Positions 21,017 through 33,199 of a stretch of DNA of 64,000 nt are shown here, piece by piece. A model generated the notes under the pieces. It worked only from the letters and a program-made list of their open reading frames with translations. It searched no databases and was not told the DNA's origin. The DNA comes from Thinopyrum elongatum (lineage: Eukaryota > Streptophyta > Magnoliopsida > Poales > Poaceae), in assembly GCA_011799875.1 (NCBI GenBank), contig CM022303.1, forward strand, positions 732,976,587-733,040,586. The letters are read 5' to 3'. Position 1 is the first letter of the stretch, and every line of letters starts with the position of its first letter. Position numbers and translations under genes: made by a program.

Positions 21017-22953
21017 TGTAGGAGATATGCCCTAGCGGCAATAATAAAAGTTATAATCCATCTCCAAGTTCGTAATTAATGTTTATAATTTTGTGCTACA
21101 ATCGCAATTGTCCTTGAGTCTGTATATCCATAAAGGCTCAGATGAAAACCCATGTGCATGTGTGGAATAATAAACGGTAAAATGGATTCCTAGTCTTGCC
21201 TCTAAGACTAGCTCAAGTGTTGCATCGTGGTTACGTTTTCCTGATCATGGGCATGAGTATGCTGGCAACTTTGAGGACACAATGTTAGAAGAACACTTGT
21301 GTTGAACCGACCCAATTGTTGTTATGCTATGAGATACGTTCGTCACAAGTTAATGGTATATAACATAGAGAAAGTTAAGCGTTTGCATAATTCCTTAGAC
21401 CATGAGAGTATCGAGTTCCTTCATACTTGCTTCGTGAACTTTGGGGTTTGTTAAACGTCATCTGTAATAGGTTGGCTATTACGGCGGCTTACGGGTTCAT
21501 GGAAAAGTATGACAAGGGACTAGATAGCTCAAGATTGGGATTTGCTCCTCTGACGATGGAGAAATATTCTTGGGCCCCTTTCGGTGTTACGTTATCCATC
21601 ATCATCTCGCCAGACACAGTGTGATTTGATCACAGGGATGCCAGAACACGGGAACGAGAAAAGAGAACAAAACCGGTAACGAGGAAACTGGCATAGTGAA
21701 GAAGTTGTTGATTCACGGGGATGCCGATAAATCTCACCTCGGGTATTTGTAACATATCGCGAAGCAATAGGAACACCTCATGGTAACTAAAGTTTCACTC
21801 AAATATTCATTCATGTGGGTATAGGGGTCAACATGGATGTCCACAGTTTTGCTATTGATGATTGATCAGAAAGTGTTCTGGTCATGTCTATATTTCACCG
21901 AACCTACAGGGTCACACACCTAATGGTCATCTATCTATTGAGTACCAGGTTAAGAGTCTGGTGAGATAGTCCCCGGAAAAGTTTTGGAGACACTGAAAAA
22001 GTTTCAGAGAGAAAACCGAAAATGTTTCGGAGAAAACGGAAATTTTTTGTAGTAAACCATCGTACTAAAAATATTTCGGAGTAAACCATCAAGCCAGAAA
22101 AGTTTCGGATATCGTCCGAAATTTTTAGGAGGGTGCTGGAAAAGTTTCGGGACCTTCCAGAATTTTCCGGATAGCCCAAATGGAATGTTCCCACGGGGGG
22201 GACATCATACTCCCTTTCGTGGGGGGGGGGGGGATGTTTTGGGTGCTACCCCCTTTAAGGGGGCAGCCCCCTTTTTATTGGAAGGTGGTTGGGGGGGCCC
22301 CCATAGTGGGGGGCAGCCCCCACAAATGGTGGTAATTAACATGTTGTAGGGGGTGCCCACTTGTGGGCAGCCCCCCATGGTTCGGCCATGGTAGGGAGGG
22401 CCCTTGTTGGCATCCTCCCATAAATGGTGGGGTGATGTTGGAAAGGGGGGGTCGCCTCTTTTGGGCATCCAACCCTTGCCCCTTCACCCTCTCCTTCTCC
22501 TATAAATAGAGGAGGAGAAGAGCTCTCCAAAGCGATCTCAAGTTCACCACAAAGGCATGCAATGATCTGCCATTCTTACTCCCCCTCCACGAAATAGTTT
22601 CGTAGTGCCGCAAGGCTGCCTGTTCTCCGGTAGGGATTAGTCTTGGTCAGTGAAGCCCTGCCGGATAGGTGAAACTGGATGTGTGCAACCCGGTAGAGAG
22701 GTCGTATGTTCGATCTTCTGTTCGAGGGACTGTCCGAGGGCTATCCGAGGGACTGTTCGAGGGACAAAATCCTCGCGGTTGGGAGGTTGTAAAATCCTAG
22801 CTGCAGGGATCTGCACCGATGATCTTCACCAACTCTACTTCCGCTGCGCCACGAGTTGGTTACGATCAGATCAAACCTTCTATGCATCTTCATAGTGGTC
22901 CTGGGCGTGTTCATAGTAAGAATTTTTTTTGTTTTCTGCTGCGTTACCCTACA
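21017..22953 (+). repeat. 3' LTR of the outer Copia element (1937 bp)
   Basis: It begins TGTAGGAGATATGCCCTA and ends CGTTACCCTACA. It retains about 80 bp (22556-22640) that the 5' LTR has lost and that are also present in the inner element's LTRs. The TATA box lies near 22501. Confidence 0.92.
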
Positions 22954-23472
22954 ATATGAGACATGGCTACTACCTCAATCCGAGACCTTGTGCATACTCA
23001 GGTACGAAAGAATCAAGCATGGAGAAGAAAGGAAGGAAGGCCAAGGCTTGGAAGAAGAGAAAGGAGAAGAAGAAGAGGAAGTAAGGTTGCCACTATCTAG
23101 CGGCCGAACTGTCCGGCCATATGTCCGGGATGACCACCGAGGATACCAAATAGCCAAATGTTGAAGCCGGATAATGTCCGGCCACTGTCCGGCTAGCCAG
23201 ACTATCCGGCCAGTTTCCACCGGAACTGTCGAGCCATATGTGTTCAGTCACCGAATGATACCCTCGCCTGCCCGAATTCGCTGCATCCCCAGCGCCCGGA
23301 CTGTCTGGCCTGATTTCAGCCGTACTTGTCTGGCCAACTGGATGCGCATAGGAATCTGTCCAAACGTCCATGTATCTCTCCTCCCTACCTACCTCTTCTT
23401 CCCTAGACTATAAAAACTATACCTTAGGTTTGATCTAGGGTTAGCAAAGTGTAAACTTAGGTTTGATCTAGG
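22954..23472 (+). mobile_element. Gypsy fragment, continuation after the Copia nest
   Basis: The Gypsy frame that stops at 4508 resumes here with ETWLLPQSETLCILRYE. A charged stretch follows, then a GC-rich segment packed with TCCGGCCA-type words and ending with two copies of AGGTTTGATCTAGGG. This looks like the junction of the Gypsy interior and its 3' LTR. The fragment ends abruptly where the 655-bp tandem array starts, so the 3' LTR is truncated or lost. Confidence 0.7.
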
Positions 23473-23560
23473 GTCAATTATACATTAAATATGGCCTAAT
23501 ATTTTTGAAAATTAATGGGGTCCAATTTTGCAACAAATATTTGGCAGGTTCTTCACAAAA
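23473..23560. repeat. Start of tandem unit A (about 655-bp repeat)
   Basis: These 88 bp match 27598-27685 closely. The rest of unit A resumes at 27029 after the CACTA insertion. Confidence 0.85.
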
Positions 23561-26500
23561 CACTAGTGGAGAAAAGTCTAGCTATGGCGTGCCATAAACA
23601 GCCTTCCTGGCATAGGAGCCCCACGCCACCAATATGGCGCCAGTGTTAAAAAATAGTGGTGGCGCTGGAGCCTACACCAGCACTATTATGTATACCTATG
23701 GCGTTGGATTTAACCGCACGACGGCATTATCAACAATAGCTATGGCGTGTGACATAGTGTGACGACAGTAATAATATAAATCTTCTCAGGCATCGCGCAT
23801 TGTCCGACGCCAGTACTAGGTTTTTGAAAGCTGTAAAAAAAAGCTGCCAAGGCAGCAGAAAATCACTGCCACGGCAGCGTCATTTTTTACGACTTTATAT
23901 AAACACATTTTTTTCCCACATTGATTTCGACAAGATACTTGCATTAATATACACACACACATCGTTTATTCACATTTGTACATATTAACCACACACATAT
24001 ATATTACATCTTCTTCATTCAACAATTACTACTAGCACGGTACTCCTCTCCTTTAGTTATTTTTTTGAAGAATAGGAAACCCTTGCATGTCCATGGTGTA
24101 GGACAGAGATCCACACCGATCTCCAATCTTGAACTCGCAGTCTCTTGTCGTGGTAGTCATCCATCACGTGAGGCACAACACATCTAGGGAGCTTCTATTC
24201 TGAACTTGATAGAGTAACATAGTAAGCAATTTATAGTAACACATATATACATACTATGAGTTGAAAGAAGAATGTGTATATATATGAAAGCGATCAAAAT
24301 CATACCATGCATTTTATAGAAATGTTGTTCTTGTTCAATGTGTACACTAGTGGCAGGTATATATAGTGCATCATTTGGACCAGCTCTGTGTAAGTGCTCT
24401 TAAGCATCTCAATATCGAGGAAAAACTTGTCTTGGACAAAAGGTCTTGCATGGCAAGGGATACACTAGTCAAAATGTAAAAAAAAAATAGGAATTACACT
24501 ATGAAGCACAGATTGTTACCGTATAATATTTGTAGTCACTTTGAAGCGTGAGGGAGAAGCCATTATTGTTGTCAAGTTGAGGATCGTCGCACATTCCCCT
24601 AGTGTGGCAACAGTAGGGGCACTCTTCCATTTTGTGCTGCGTTCATATAATTAAAATCAGCATAGAAATCGGCCATGAACACTGTTTTGCTACTACCCTT
24701 TTTCAATAGCTGCCGAAAAGATGTGTCATCCATACATTTAACACAACCAAAGTGTCCATGGCACGCCAGTCCAGAAATATATCCGTAACCCAGATAGTCA
24801 TGAACAGTCGTGAGCAATGCTGCTCTCATGTGAAAATAATTTCTTGTGCTAGCATCCCAGGTTTTGACCCCTTCGGGCTTCCATAATATTTCTAACTCCT
24901 CCTTCAATAGCTCAAGATATGTGTTGATATCATTGCTAGGTTGGGTTGGCCCTTGAATTAGCATTACCATGTGTATGTACTTTTGTTTCATGCAGAGCCA
25001 GGGCGGGAGGTTGTACATCCATACAAATACGGGACATGTACTATGTGTGCTACTCTGGTTGCCAAATGGATTTAGCCCATCACTACTGACACCCAACCTA
25101 GGGTTTCTTGCTTCTGCTGCGAATTCTGGTTCTAAATTGTCCAGTACTTCCCACTGACAACCTTCTGCGATATGTCTCAGAATCCCATCACTTTTAGACT
25201 TTCTTGTCTTGTGGCAAGTCATGTTCTTTGCTTCCTTCGGGTCAGCGAAATAATGCTGCAAGCGAGGAATCAACGGAAGGTACCATACAACCTTTCGAGG
25301 TTACTTGTTTCCAGGCTTGTATCAGGGTTCGTTGCAAGTTGGACACTCAGTTTTGTTCTCATGCTCATTCCTATATAAGATGCAATCATTTATGCATGCG
25401 TGATATCTTACATGCGGCAAATCAAGTGGACACCCAATCTTCGTCGCCTCATCTACACTACGAGGCAACAAATTCCCCTTCGGCAAAACTTTGTGTAAAT
25501 ATTCCAATGTAGCATCCAGACATGCATCTGTACTCTTGAATCTTGCCTTGATGTCCAGAAGTTTGAGCGTGACGTGCAGGCAGGTGTGCTCGGGATCACA
25601 ACCTTCATACAGTGGAGTTTTGGCGTCTGTTTCCAGTTGCGCCAACTTTAGAGCCTCTTTAATAGCAGCTCTCTCGGTTGTCGTCTTCTTCCGAAGCAGA
25701 TCTTTGACATGAGGATCTTGTAGCATTGTAGCCAATGACATATCCTGTGTGACAGTTTGATGATCCTTTTCATGTTCGGGTGGCATTTCATCATTTCTTT
25801 CTCCATGCGCATGTTCATTGTTTCCAGCTTCTGGCGGCTCTTCTTCATCGCCAAAGTTTTCCGCATCATTGTTTCCTCCTTCATCATCGCTAACATCCCC
25901 CTCACCATGCTTTGTCCACCGTGTATAACCTTCGACGAAACCGCGACGGAGCAAGTGCGCCAGCACGTTGCCTTCGAACGGGTTGTGCAAAACTCCATTT
26001 TCACATGTCAAACATGGACATAATATCTGCACTTCACCCTTTTGTATCATATTTTCCACCGCGAAATTGAGAAAGCCCTTCACACTCCGATTCATATTGA
26101 ATTTTTCGATAGGCGGCGAACAACTAGCGCTGCAAAGGTAACAGTACTAAAATAATTAGATATATCAGCAATGACGGCATAAAAAATTCGGCATGACCTT
26201 TGCTAAAAAAGGGACATATGAGTGCCAGAAATTTGACGAAACGAAAATGAATCAACGTTTCACCAAAACATTGGCAACTCTAGCTGTAGACATTCGTGCA
26301 AAATGAAACATCGATATCGCACGGCACAACAGTAATTCACGAGCATTGTGCATTTCGATATCGCATGACACACACGTACACATCCATCACATATCCATCC
26401 ATACATATGCGAATTCCTCGGATATATGCACATAAATTAATGAGAAGTTTGGTCTTTTTTACCTCATCAAAGGTGCGGGAGAGGGGGGGCTAACTAGATA

Positions 26501-27025
26501 CCTATTTAAGAAATCAAGAGAAAATATTTGGTCTTTTTCTCAAGAAGAAGAGAAGAGAGAGAGAGGAGGAAGAGGAAAGAGGGAGGAAGAAGAAAAAAAT
26601 ATCTTTATCGGTGAAACGTGAATAGTGTTGTGACGTCATTACTGGCGTTGAAATACTATAGATCGCCATTAGAAACTTTTGTATCCCTGGCGTTCCGGAA
26701 ATGACCACGCCGGTGTTATGTTGGCTAAAAATTGGTGGTCCCGCAAAATCTACTACTGGCGTCACTTACTAGGCTACGCCATAGATATTCTGAATAGTAC
26801 CGGCGTAGTGAACTTTTGCTACGCTAGTTCTAACTTGGGACATGGCAGAACGTTGGGACCCACTTACAGGTGGCATTCCCTATTAGTCCTACGCCAGCAA
26901 TAACAGCATACCTATGTCGTACGAAATAGCCCGACGCCACCACTATTTGAAAAATGTAGTGCTGGCGTTGGCTGGAAATGGCGCACCACCAACGAGAGTT
27001 GTGGCTAGCACTTTTTCCACTACTG
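23561..27025 (-). mobile_element. CACTA (En/Spm) element, 3465-bp deletion derivative
   Basis: The left end is CACTAGTGGAGAAAAG. The right end, reverse complemented, is CAGTAGTGGAAAAAG. The flanks are AAA on both sides (23558-23560 and 27026-27028), fitting the 3-bp duplication of CACTA elements. Subterminal regions contain many TGGCGT/ACGCCA words (23580-23760 and 26640-26995). The sister tandem unit has the uninterrupted site near 27680. It encodes only the N-terminal part of a Tnp2-type transposase, so it is a non-autonomous remnant. The orientation given is that of the coding remnant. Confidence 0.88.
24599..26095 (-). pseudogene. Tnp2-type CACTA transposase, truncated
   Basis: From 26095 to 25322 the frame gives a transposase-associated N-terminal domain: CPCLTC, then RRGFVEGYTRWTKHGE, an acidic linker, and CINDCILYRNE with CPTC near the end. 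A TGA at 25322-25324 interrupts it where Arg (CGA) is likely by comparison with related sequence. The same frame continues (25273-24599) with Transposase_21-type sequence: GLNPFGNQSSTHSTCPV, YNLPPWLCMK, IQGPTQPSNDIN. The frame ends at 24599, so the rest of the catalytic region and the C-terminal domains are deleted. Family assignment is firm; function is lost. Confidence 0.88.
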
Positions 27026-27028
27026 AAA

Positions 27029-28380
27029 AACCCATTTTTGCCACTCGGAAAATGAAAAATGATTTTTTTTGTGCAAGGAAAATGAAAATCCCCTTCACCA
27101 ACATTGTTCGCCATTCCAAGGTGGACACTTGTGCACAATATGGAATCATTTGAACAAATTATGCTATGAATTTGGCTATAACATTAGTCGTTTGACTTGA
27201 AAGACATGAATCTTCACACATGATAGCTCATTTCTGAGGACAATTTTTTAAGTTATTTTCAGTATTCCAAGTTTATTATTTTTCCTGAAAACTAGGTCAC
27301 ATATAATAACACAATGTGAAGGTTTCCATTTTTTTTTTTTTTGAATTTCTTATATTGATTTCAAAATGTGGTCAAACCGGCGGGCATGACTGTTCATAGT
27401 TAGGGGATTAATAATACAAAACTCTTGTTGTATCTATTATGAAATAGATACTTTTGTACCTAAAAATGATTTAAAAAAAATAAAGATCAAACTATGAGGC
27501 ACCTGTAGTTCAACTTTGACCCGCTTCCAGCTGAATCGATAGTAATTTGTCTTTTTGACGATAGATGGATCAAAAGCTTCTGAAACCAAACCATTTGGTC
27601 AATTGTATATTAAATATGGCCTAATATTTTTTTAAATTAATGGGGTCCAATTTTGCAACAAATATTTGGCAGGTTCTTCACAAAATAACCCTTTTTTGTC
27701 ACTCGGAAAATGAAAAATGATTTTTTTGTGCAAGGAAAATAAACCCCCCCCCCCCCCTCAGCAACATTGTTCGCCATTCCAAGGTGGACACTTGTGCACA
27801 ATATGGGATCATTTGAACAAATTATGCTATGAATTTGGCCATAACATTGGTCGTTTGACTTAAAAGGCATGAATCTTCACATATGATAGCTCATTTCTGA
27901 GAACACTTTTTAAAGATATTTTCAGTATTCCAATTGTGTTATTTTTTCTGAAAACTAGGTCACAGATAATGACACAATGCGAAGGTTTCCCATTTTTTTT
28001 GAATTTTTATGAGGATTTCAAAATGGAGTCAAAACTGCGGCATGACCGTTCATAGTTAGGGGATTAATAATGCAAAACTCTTGGTGTATCTATGATGAAA
28101 TAGATACTTTTGTATCTAAAAATGATTTTTGAACAAAATAAAGTGCAAACTATGAGGCACCTGTAGTTCAAATTGGAGCCGCTTCCAGTTGAATCGGCAG
28201 TAATTTTTCTAAATGACCAAAAATAGCTAGAAAGATTGGAAATGCATACAAATATGTCATCATCCATAAAATGTGGTCTAACTTGAGTGAAAATTTAGTG
28301 GTGCCCATTTGCAAAATATTTTTGATAGCTGCTTCACGAAATCCCCCTATTTTTAGCACTTAGAAACTAGTATTTTAAAT
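27029..28380. repeat. Tandem array of about 655-bp units (units A, B and partial C)
   Basis: Unit A is 23473-23560 joined to 27029-27597. Unit B is 27598 to about 28250. A diverged partial unit C runs to about 28380. Anchors include TGCAACAAATATTTGGCAGG, GTGGACACTTGTGCACAATA, ACTATGAGGCACCTGTAG and TTCATAGTTAGGGGATTA. Corresponding points lie about 655 bp apart (27611 and 28267). No ORF is conserved between units. Confidence 0.85.
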
Positions 28381-31300
28381 CACAGATGTTCCGAATCAAT
28401 CAGGACTCTTCCCACGGATCACCCCACTGTAGCCGATCTGAGCCGTCCACACATGACGGATCCAACGTCTCTCACTCACCTCTCAGTAGCCCAACCCAAA
28501 CCCTAGCAGCCCGTGGCACTCTCTCATCGCTCGATCCCCTTCCTTCCCGAAAACACGAGCCGTCGCCTCTCTCTCTCTCCCTCTCCAATCTCGCTAGCAG
28601 GTCCCTCCGCCGCCGCCCCTCCCCCCACATCCCCGGACATACTCCCTTCCACCCCCTTCTCCTATCCCGCCGGCGACCTGGTACCTCACCGCCGGCGCCT
28701 GCTAGATCCAACGCAACAGTAGCTTAGGTCAAACCCCTACCCCGCAGCCATGGTAGGGGGAGCCCGAAACCCTACCCCATGGCGGCTAGGGTTTCGGTCG
28801 CCTCCAAATCCAGCGCTGCTCCGGCTGGTCCTCTCCGGCAACTCCCGAGCCCTCAAGCGTCGCTCCGTCTCCTGGATGGCCTCGAGGATGACCGGTTCTT
28901 CCTCAACTTCCTAGGATGCGCGCCGGCAGCTGGCAATCTCCGGCGAGCCCACCCATGGCGACCTAGCACCGGATCTGGTATGAATCCCCTCCCTCTCGAT
29001 GTGTGTGCATAGGCGCTTCCTCACCTCACCTTGTCTCCTTCCCAGATTGACCAGAGCACGTCCGCCATGGGAGGGGAAGGCCTCGGGACGCCATGTTAGG
29101 CTGCTCCTCGAGACGCCATGGCCCTTCCTCCCGCTGCTTCTCCTCGCTCCTCAAGGTCCGACCCATCTCCTCCTCCTCTCAGATTTCAATTTCTAATTTG
29201 GTACAGTGGTGATTTGTAGCGGCTGTTCAACAAGGTCACCCCCAACCTCCATTCCATGGAGCCAGCTCCAGCTTCAAGGACACAACGGCAGCAGCAGCAG
29301 CAAGGTTCGGCCCCCCCTCGATTTCATCTTCTTCCATTCCATTGCCTGATGCTCGTGTACTCAACCTTGGAGAAGGTCCCTCTCCCTCTGTTTATTTTTG
29401 ACAAGTCTAAGCCAATGTTGTTGTCATAATGTTGCAAGGTGCCTGATGCTCGTGCAGACAATGGCAGTTGCAGCAGCAAGGTGCCTATCAGCAGCAACAA
29501 CAATGTTGTTGTCATAATGGAAGGAACAATCTTCTCATGTTATGTGTATAAACAAGATTTACTCCTAGTGTGATGATGATGTGTCTGTTGTTAGTATGCT
29601 GCTGATGCTGCTGTTGATGCCATGCTTTTTGTCTTGTCATGTGCTGAAATTAAGTGGTATCATCAGATGGAAATTTATCAGTGATGCTCCATAGCTGACA
29701 ACTACTAGTTTTAATAAGCAAACAACAACAGTGCTAGAGATGCTATGTTATATTTAATGTATACTTTGTTGTAAGTTCTTGCTGATATTAGTGTCTTTCA
29801 TTTTCGTTCTAATGAATGTGTAACTGAGAATGAACGTATTTCTCTCTTTTTAGACTGCTAGATTGTACAAGTTAAACGATCTGCTCTAGTTTAAACAAGT
29901 TGGGATCCATCAATACAATAGGAATATGTTTGCATTTCACCTAGCTTGTAGACAATATCCTTACAGCCAATTCACCTCAAGTTTATCTGAACATGGTTGA
30001 AATGAGCGCTGCAAAGTTTCATGTCTAGAATCAATTTTTACCACAAGTCCTTAAGTAATTATTTTGATTACATCACAGTTAATTGAGAATATTATAACTT
30101 GAATATTTTATGTATGCCCTGATGCATGTACCGAGCTGCAGCGGAACAACCTGGAGCTAGAGAACTTCAAGGACAAGATCAAGGAGGTTCTTGCCTTGTT
30201 GGCAACATTGTGAGGTTCGTGCCATGTTAGAATTGCTTGAGTGATCTCAGTACAGTCTTTGTGATGTTCCATGCGTGCTCTACTTGCTGTTCCTCACCTC
30301 CCTCTTTTCTCTATCCAGATCATGACCAAGCATGATAAGAAGGAAGGCTCGTCAACCACCTCCCAGCACACCTATCATGACCGATGATGAGACGCTGAAG
30401 AAGGTGTGCTTCTTGTTTATACATTCTTTGCTTGGTTGATGTCATGGAGATACGCATGTGCCATGTGTTGTATGACCTCTCTGCTCTTGTTTCTTGTCAT
30501 CTGTACTTTTCTGTTGGCTTGTCCTGATGTAATACCCACATGGACTATCATATTGGTGGTTGGCTAACGGATTGCATTGGAAATATATTGTTCTTCATCG
30601 CCTAATTCTTTTGGTTGTTGAAACAGGACTTATAGTTAGTAAACCTGCAATTAGCAAGTTATTTTTTATGGTCTATCATGCTGAAATAGAAAAAAAATGC
30701 TTTGTGTCACATGCTTAACACACTTTGAACTATATATACCTGGTTCAGTTTTAGAGAAAAATGTACCTGGTTGTTTAACACACTTACTGAACTAATCAGC
30801 CTACCAACTCAAACTACCATCAGTACCCACCAAATGGCTGTGGAAATAACTTTTGTGCTTACTCCTTTGTTTTAAACAAGTACTAATATTTTGGCAGGAC
30901 AAAAAGTTGCAAATTCTTATGTTGGTTTATGTTCTCGCTTTTAGGTTATGAGAGATGCTGCTGGAGAGATGCCCTTACCAAACTGGAAGGGCTGCAACCA
31001 AATCCAATCGACAGCATGGCAGTGATCTCCGAATATCTAAGCTAGTGGCCATCTTTTCAGCGATTCCTTTTCTGTTTGGCCTTCTTATAGGCTTGCACAT
31101 AAGCAGAAGTTGTAGTGTATATTAGCAGTCGCTGGAGCTGTCATGGTGATCTTTTTTTCTTTGCTATTTGAACCTGGCTGTCGTTTGTTATATGTGACAA
31201 TCTTTTAGTTGCTGCTTCTTATGTATATATAATGTGATGAAGATGTAATACGGTGAAACGAATGTTCCTTTGACAGCAAAACTGAAAAGAAAATAGTCAA

Positions 31301-31797
31301 CTGTTTCTCTGTTGTCCAGTCCTTTTGAATTATTGAGCTGGAAATATTGATGGGCTGAAAGAGGCCTTGGCCCAAACAATGTTGGACAAATTAATTCTTG
31401 GGTTCCATAAAGGACCAGAAATATTTTACTTGGGCCATATAGCCAGAATAATAAGGCAGAAAAAACACAAAAGCCGAAAAGTTGGGGTAGGCCCATGTAA
31501 ACCACCAAACTGGACTGGGCTGATTCTTATCTACGACCAATTTATTTGGTCACAATTTTACCACGTTGGATCTGACGTGGTTTAGGCAGCGGCAAGCTGC
31601 CAGTGATCAAAACTATTGGTCGTAAAATCTATGACATTTTATTTTGGTCGTTATTCTACGACCATTGGACAAAAAATGTCGTTAAGTTTCCTTAAAGACG
31701 GTCAGCTTTTGTCCAACTGTTTTTGGTCACAAATGGAAAACAATGATCATTCAGTGACCAATATTGATGGTCGCAAGTGGACATATTTCTTGTAGTG
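28381..31797 (+). other. Gene-like spliceable region ending in a CACTA terminus
   Basis: The right edge at 31797 ends TTTCTTGTAGTG, the inverse of the classical CACTACAAGAAA terminus, preceded by ACGACC/GGTCGT subterminal words (31530-31780). No matching left terminus is visible, so the element is truncated or unusual. The left half resembles a plant gene 5' end: AAACCCTAGC, a CT-rich leader (28560-28600), and ATGs at 28750 and 28779. Several segments are bounded by AG and GT, such as 29046-29155, 29220-29304, 30136-30180 and 30320-30402. The segment at 30136 would encode a Gln/Glu/Lys-rich helical peptide. No continuous protein can be read and stops occur in all frames. I read it as host-gene sequence captured by a CACTA element, or a non-coding transcription unit. 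Confidence 0.45.
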
Positions 31798-32407
31798 TCA
31801 TCGGCGTGGAATAAGGTCTCCCCGCCTCGCCCTCTTTCCGGTGATGCTTCTTCGTATAGTCGGGAGGCATGTGCAGGATCGTGTGTCCCCAGATATGGTT
31901 CTCTAGGTCTGACTTTTTCTTCTGCTGGTTTGTCTTGGCGGCGCTGCCCTGCAGAGCGGACAATGTGGCTGTAGGTCTTGGTTTTTTGGCTCCAGTTCCG
32001 ACTGACGAAGGTTGGCCAGCCTCAACCTAGTCGGGGAGCGTGTGAGATTTTTGTTCCTCGACTCTGTTTGGCCAGACCTGGGGTGTTCGACAGGCCCTCT
32101 CCAACGTTTTCTTCTCCGGGGCGGTGATTTGCTACACAGATCGCGGCAGCCGGTGTCTTCTGACCAACATTGATGACTTCTCGGCCGTTGCTTCTACATG
32201 GTCCTGGATTTCAACAAGTTTCCTCCGCTGAGACATAGGCCCTGAGGCAGCAACGAGCTTTGCTCATGGCGCGCCGCCGGTGGATGCAGGAGGAGGAAGA
32301 CTTCGGCACCCCCAAGGATTTGGATGTATTTTTCATTTTGTGTAAGGCAGTTTTTGTAAGGGTCTGTGCTACTTAATATATGGCCTTTGGCCTTTTTGCA
32401 GAAAAAG
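31798..32407 (+). mobile_element. Retroposon segment, LINE 3'-end type
   Basis: A GC-rich non-coding sequence ends CTACTTAATATATGGCC...TTTTTGCAGAAAAAG, the usual 3' end of grass LINE-like retroposons. It abuts the CACTA terminus, so the CACTA element may have landed in it. No reverse transcriptase ORF. Confidence 0.45.
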
Positions 32408-33199
32408 GGACTGGACGGTGGGAGGTGGATGGACCGGAGCTTTCACCATGGTCTCGACTCTTGAAAACTGGTGTTCGGTGAGGACCAAAATTTGTCACCG
32501 GTGTATCCGAATGTACTGCTGGATTAGGGTCGGTATATATGGTGGTCGGCGGCGGACGGGCGCCTACAATGTGATGGCGGCGGTGGTAGTCCAAATGTAA
32601 GCGTAGCGAGTGCACGAAGAATGTAGTATCGAAACGATGAACGGTAAGCCAGGTATTATGAGCCGGTGGATCTGGCGGCCCTCTGAGAGGTGAAAGAAGG
32701 CGGACGGGCGGGCGGGAAGCGGGAGGGGGACAGGGGTTCATGCAAGAGGTTTCCAGAGTGTGCGGTGAAGATGGATCGGCGTGGGGAGAGGAGATGCAAT
32801 AGAGTTGAATAATCGAACTTGTCTCAATGGTTTCATATAGACTTATTTAAAATAAGCAAGAGCAACGCCTTTTCTTATTGCGAGAACACACCACTTGTCT
32901 CAATGGTTTCACATAGATTTATTTTCTTAGAAAAATCACATACCTACACAATAGAGGATTGGGAGGCAATACAACTTGTACGTGCGTCACAGGGCGTCAA
33001 TGCCACATATTTGCCAGTCATTTGACTGGGGACCTTGTTTGCCAAAAATAATAGTTGCATCATACGATACTAACGCTTTCACCTAGGATCGTAATTAAGT
33101 ACTAAAAGTATTGTCGAAACAACAACTAGCTCATTGAGATAGTGTTGTTATCACTGCACATATTATCTTTTACTTTGTCTCATCGTCTTCTATCTATTT
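32408..33199. other. Unassigned sequence with a short tandem repeat
   Basis: CTTGTCTCAATGGTTTCA is repeated at 32818 and 32894 (period 76). Otherwise I see no gene or known element. Confidence 0.4.

Larger units (their letters stand above)
4509..22953 (+). mobile_element. Outer Ty1/Copia retrotransposon, decayed and interrupted
   Basis: LTRs lie at 4509-6373 and 21017-22953, both beginning TGTAGGAGATATGCCCTA and ending CGTTACCCTACA. A methionine-tRNA type PBS follows the left LTR and a purine tract precedes the right one. The interior (6374-6621 and 16242-21016) is split by the inner Copia element. The left flank is ATAAG. The right flank reads AT then ATGAG, so the probable target duplication is ATGAG with one change and two extra bases. 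The LTRs differ by many substitutions and indels, for example about 80 bp at 22556-22640 missing from the left LTR. This element is therefore clearly older than the inner one. Confidence 0.92.
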
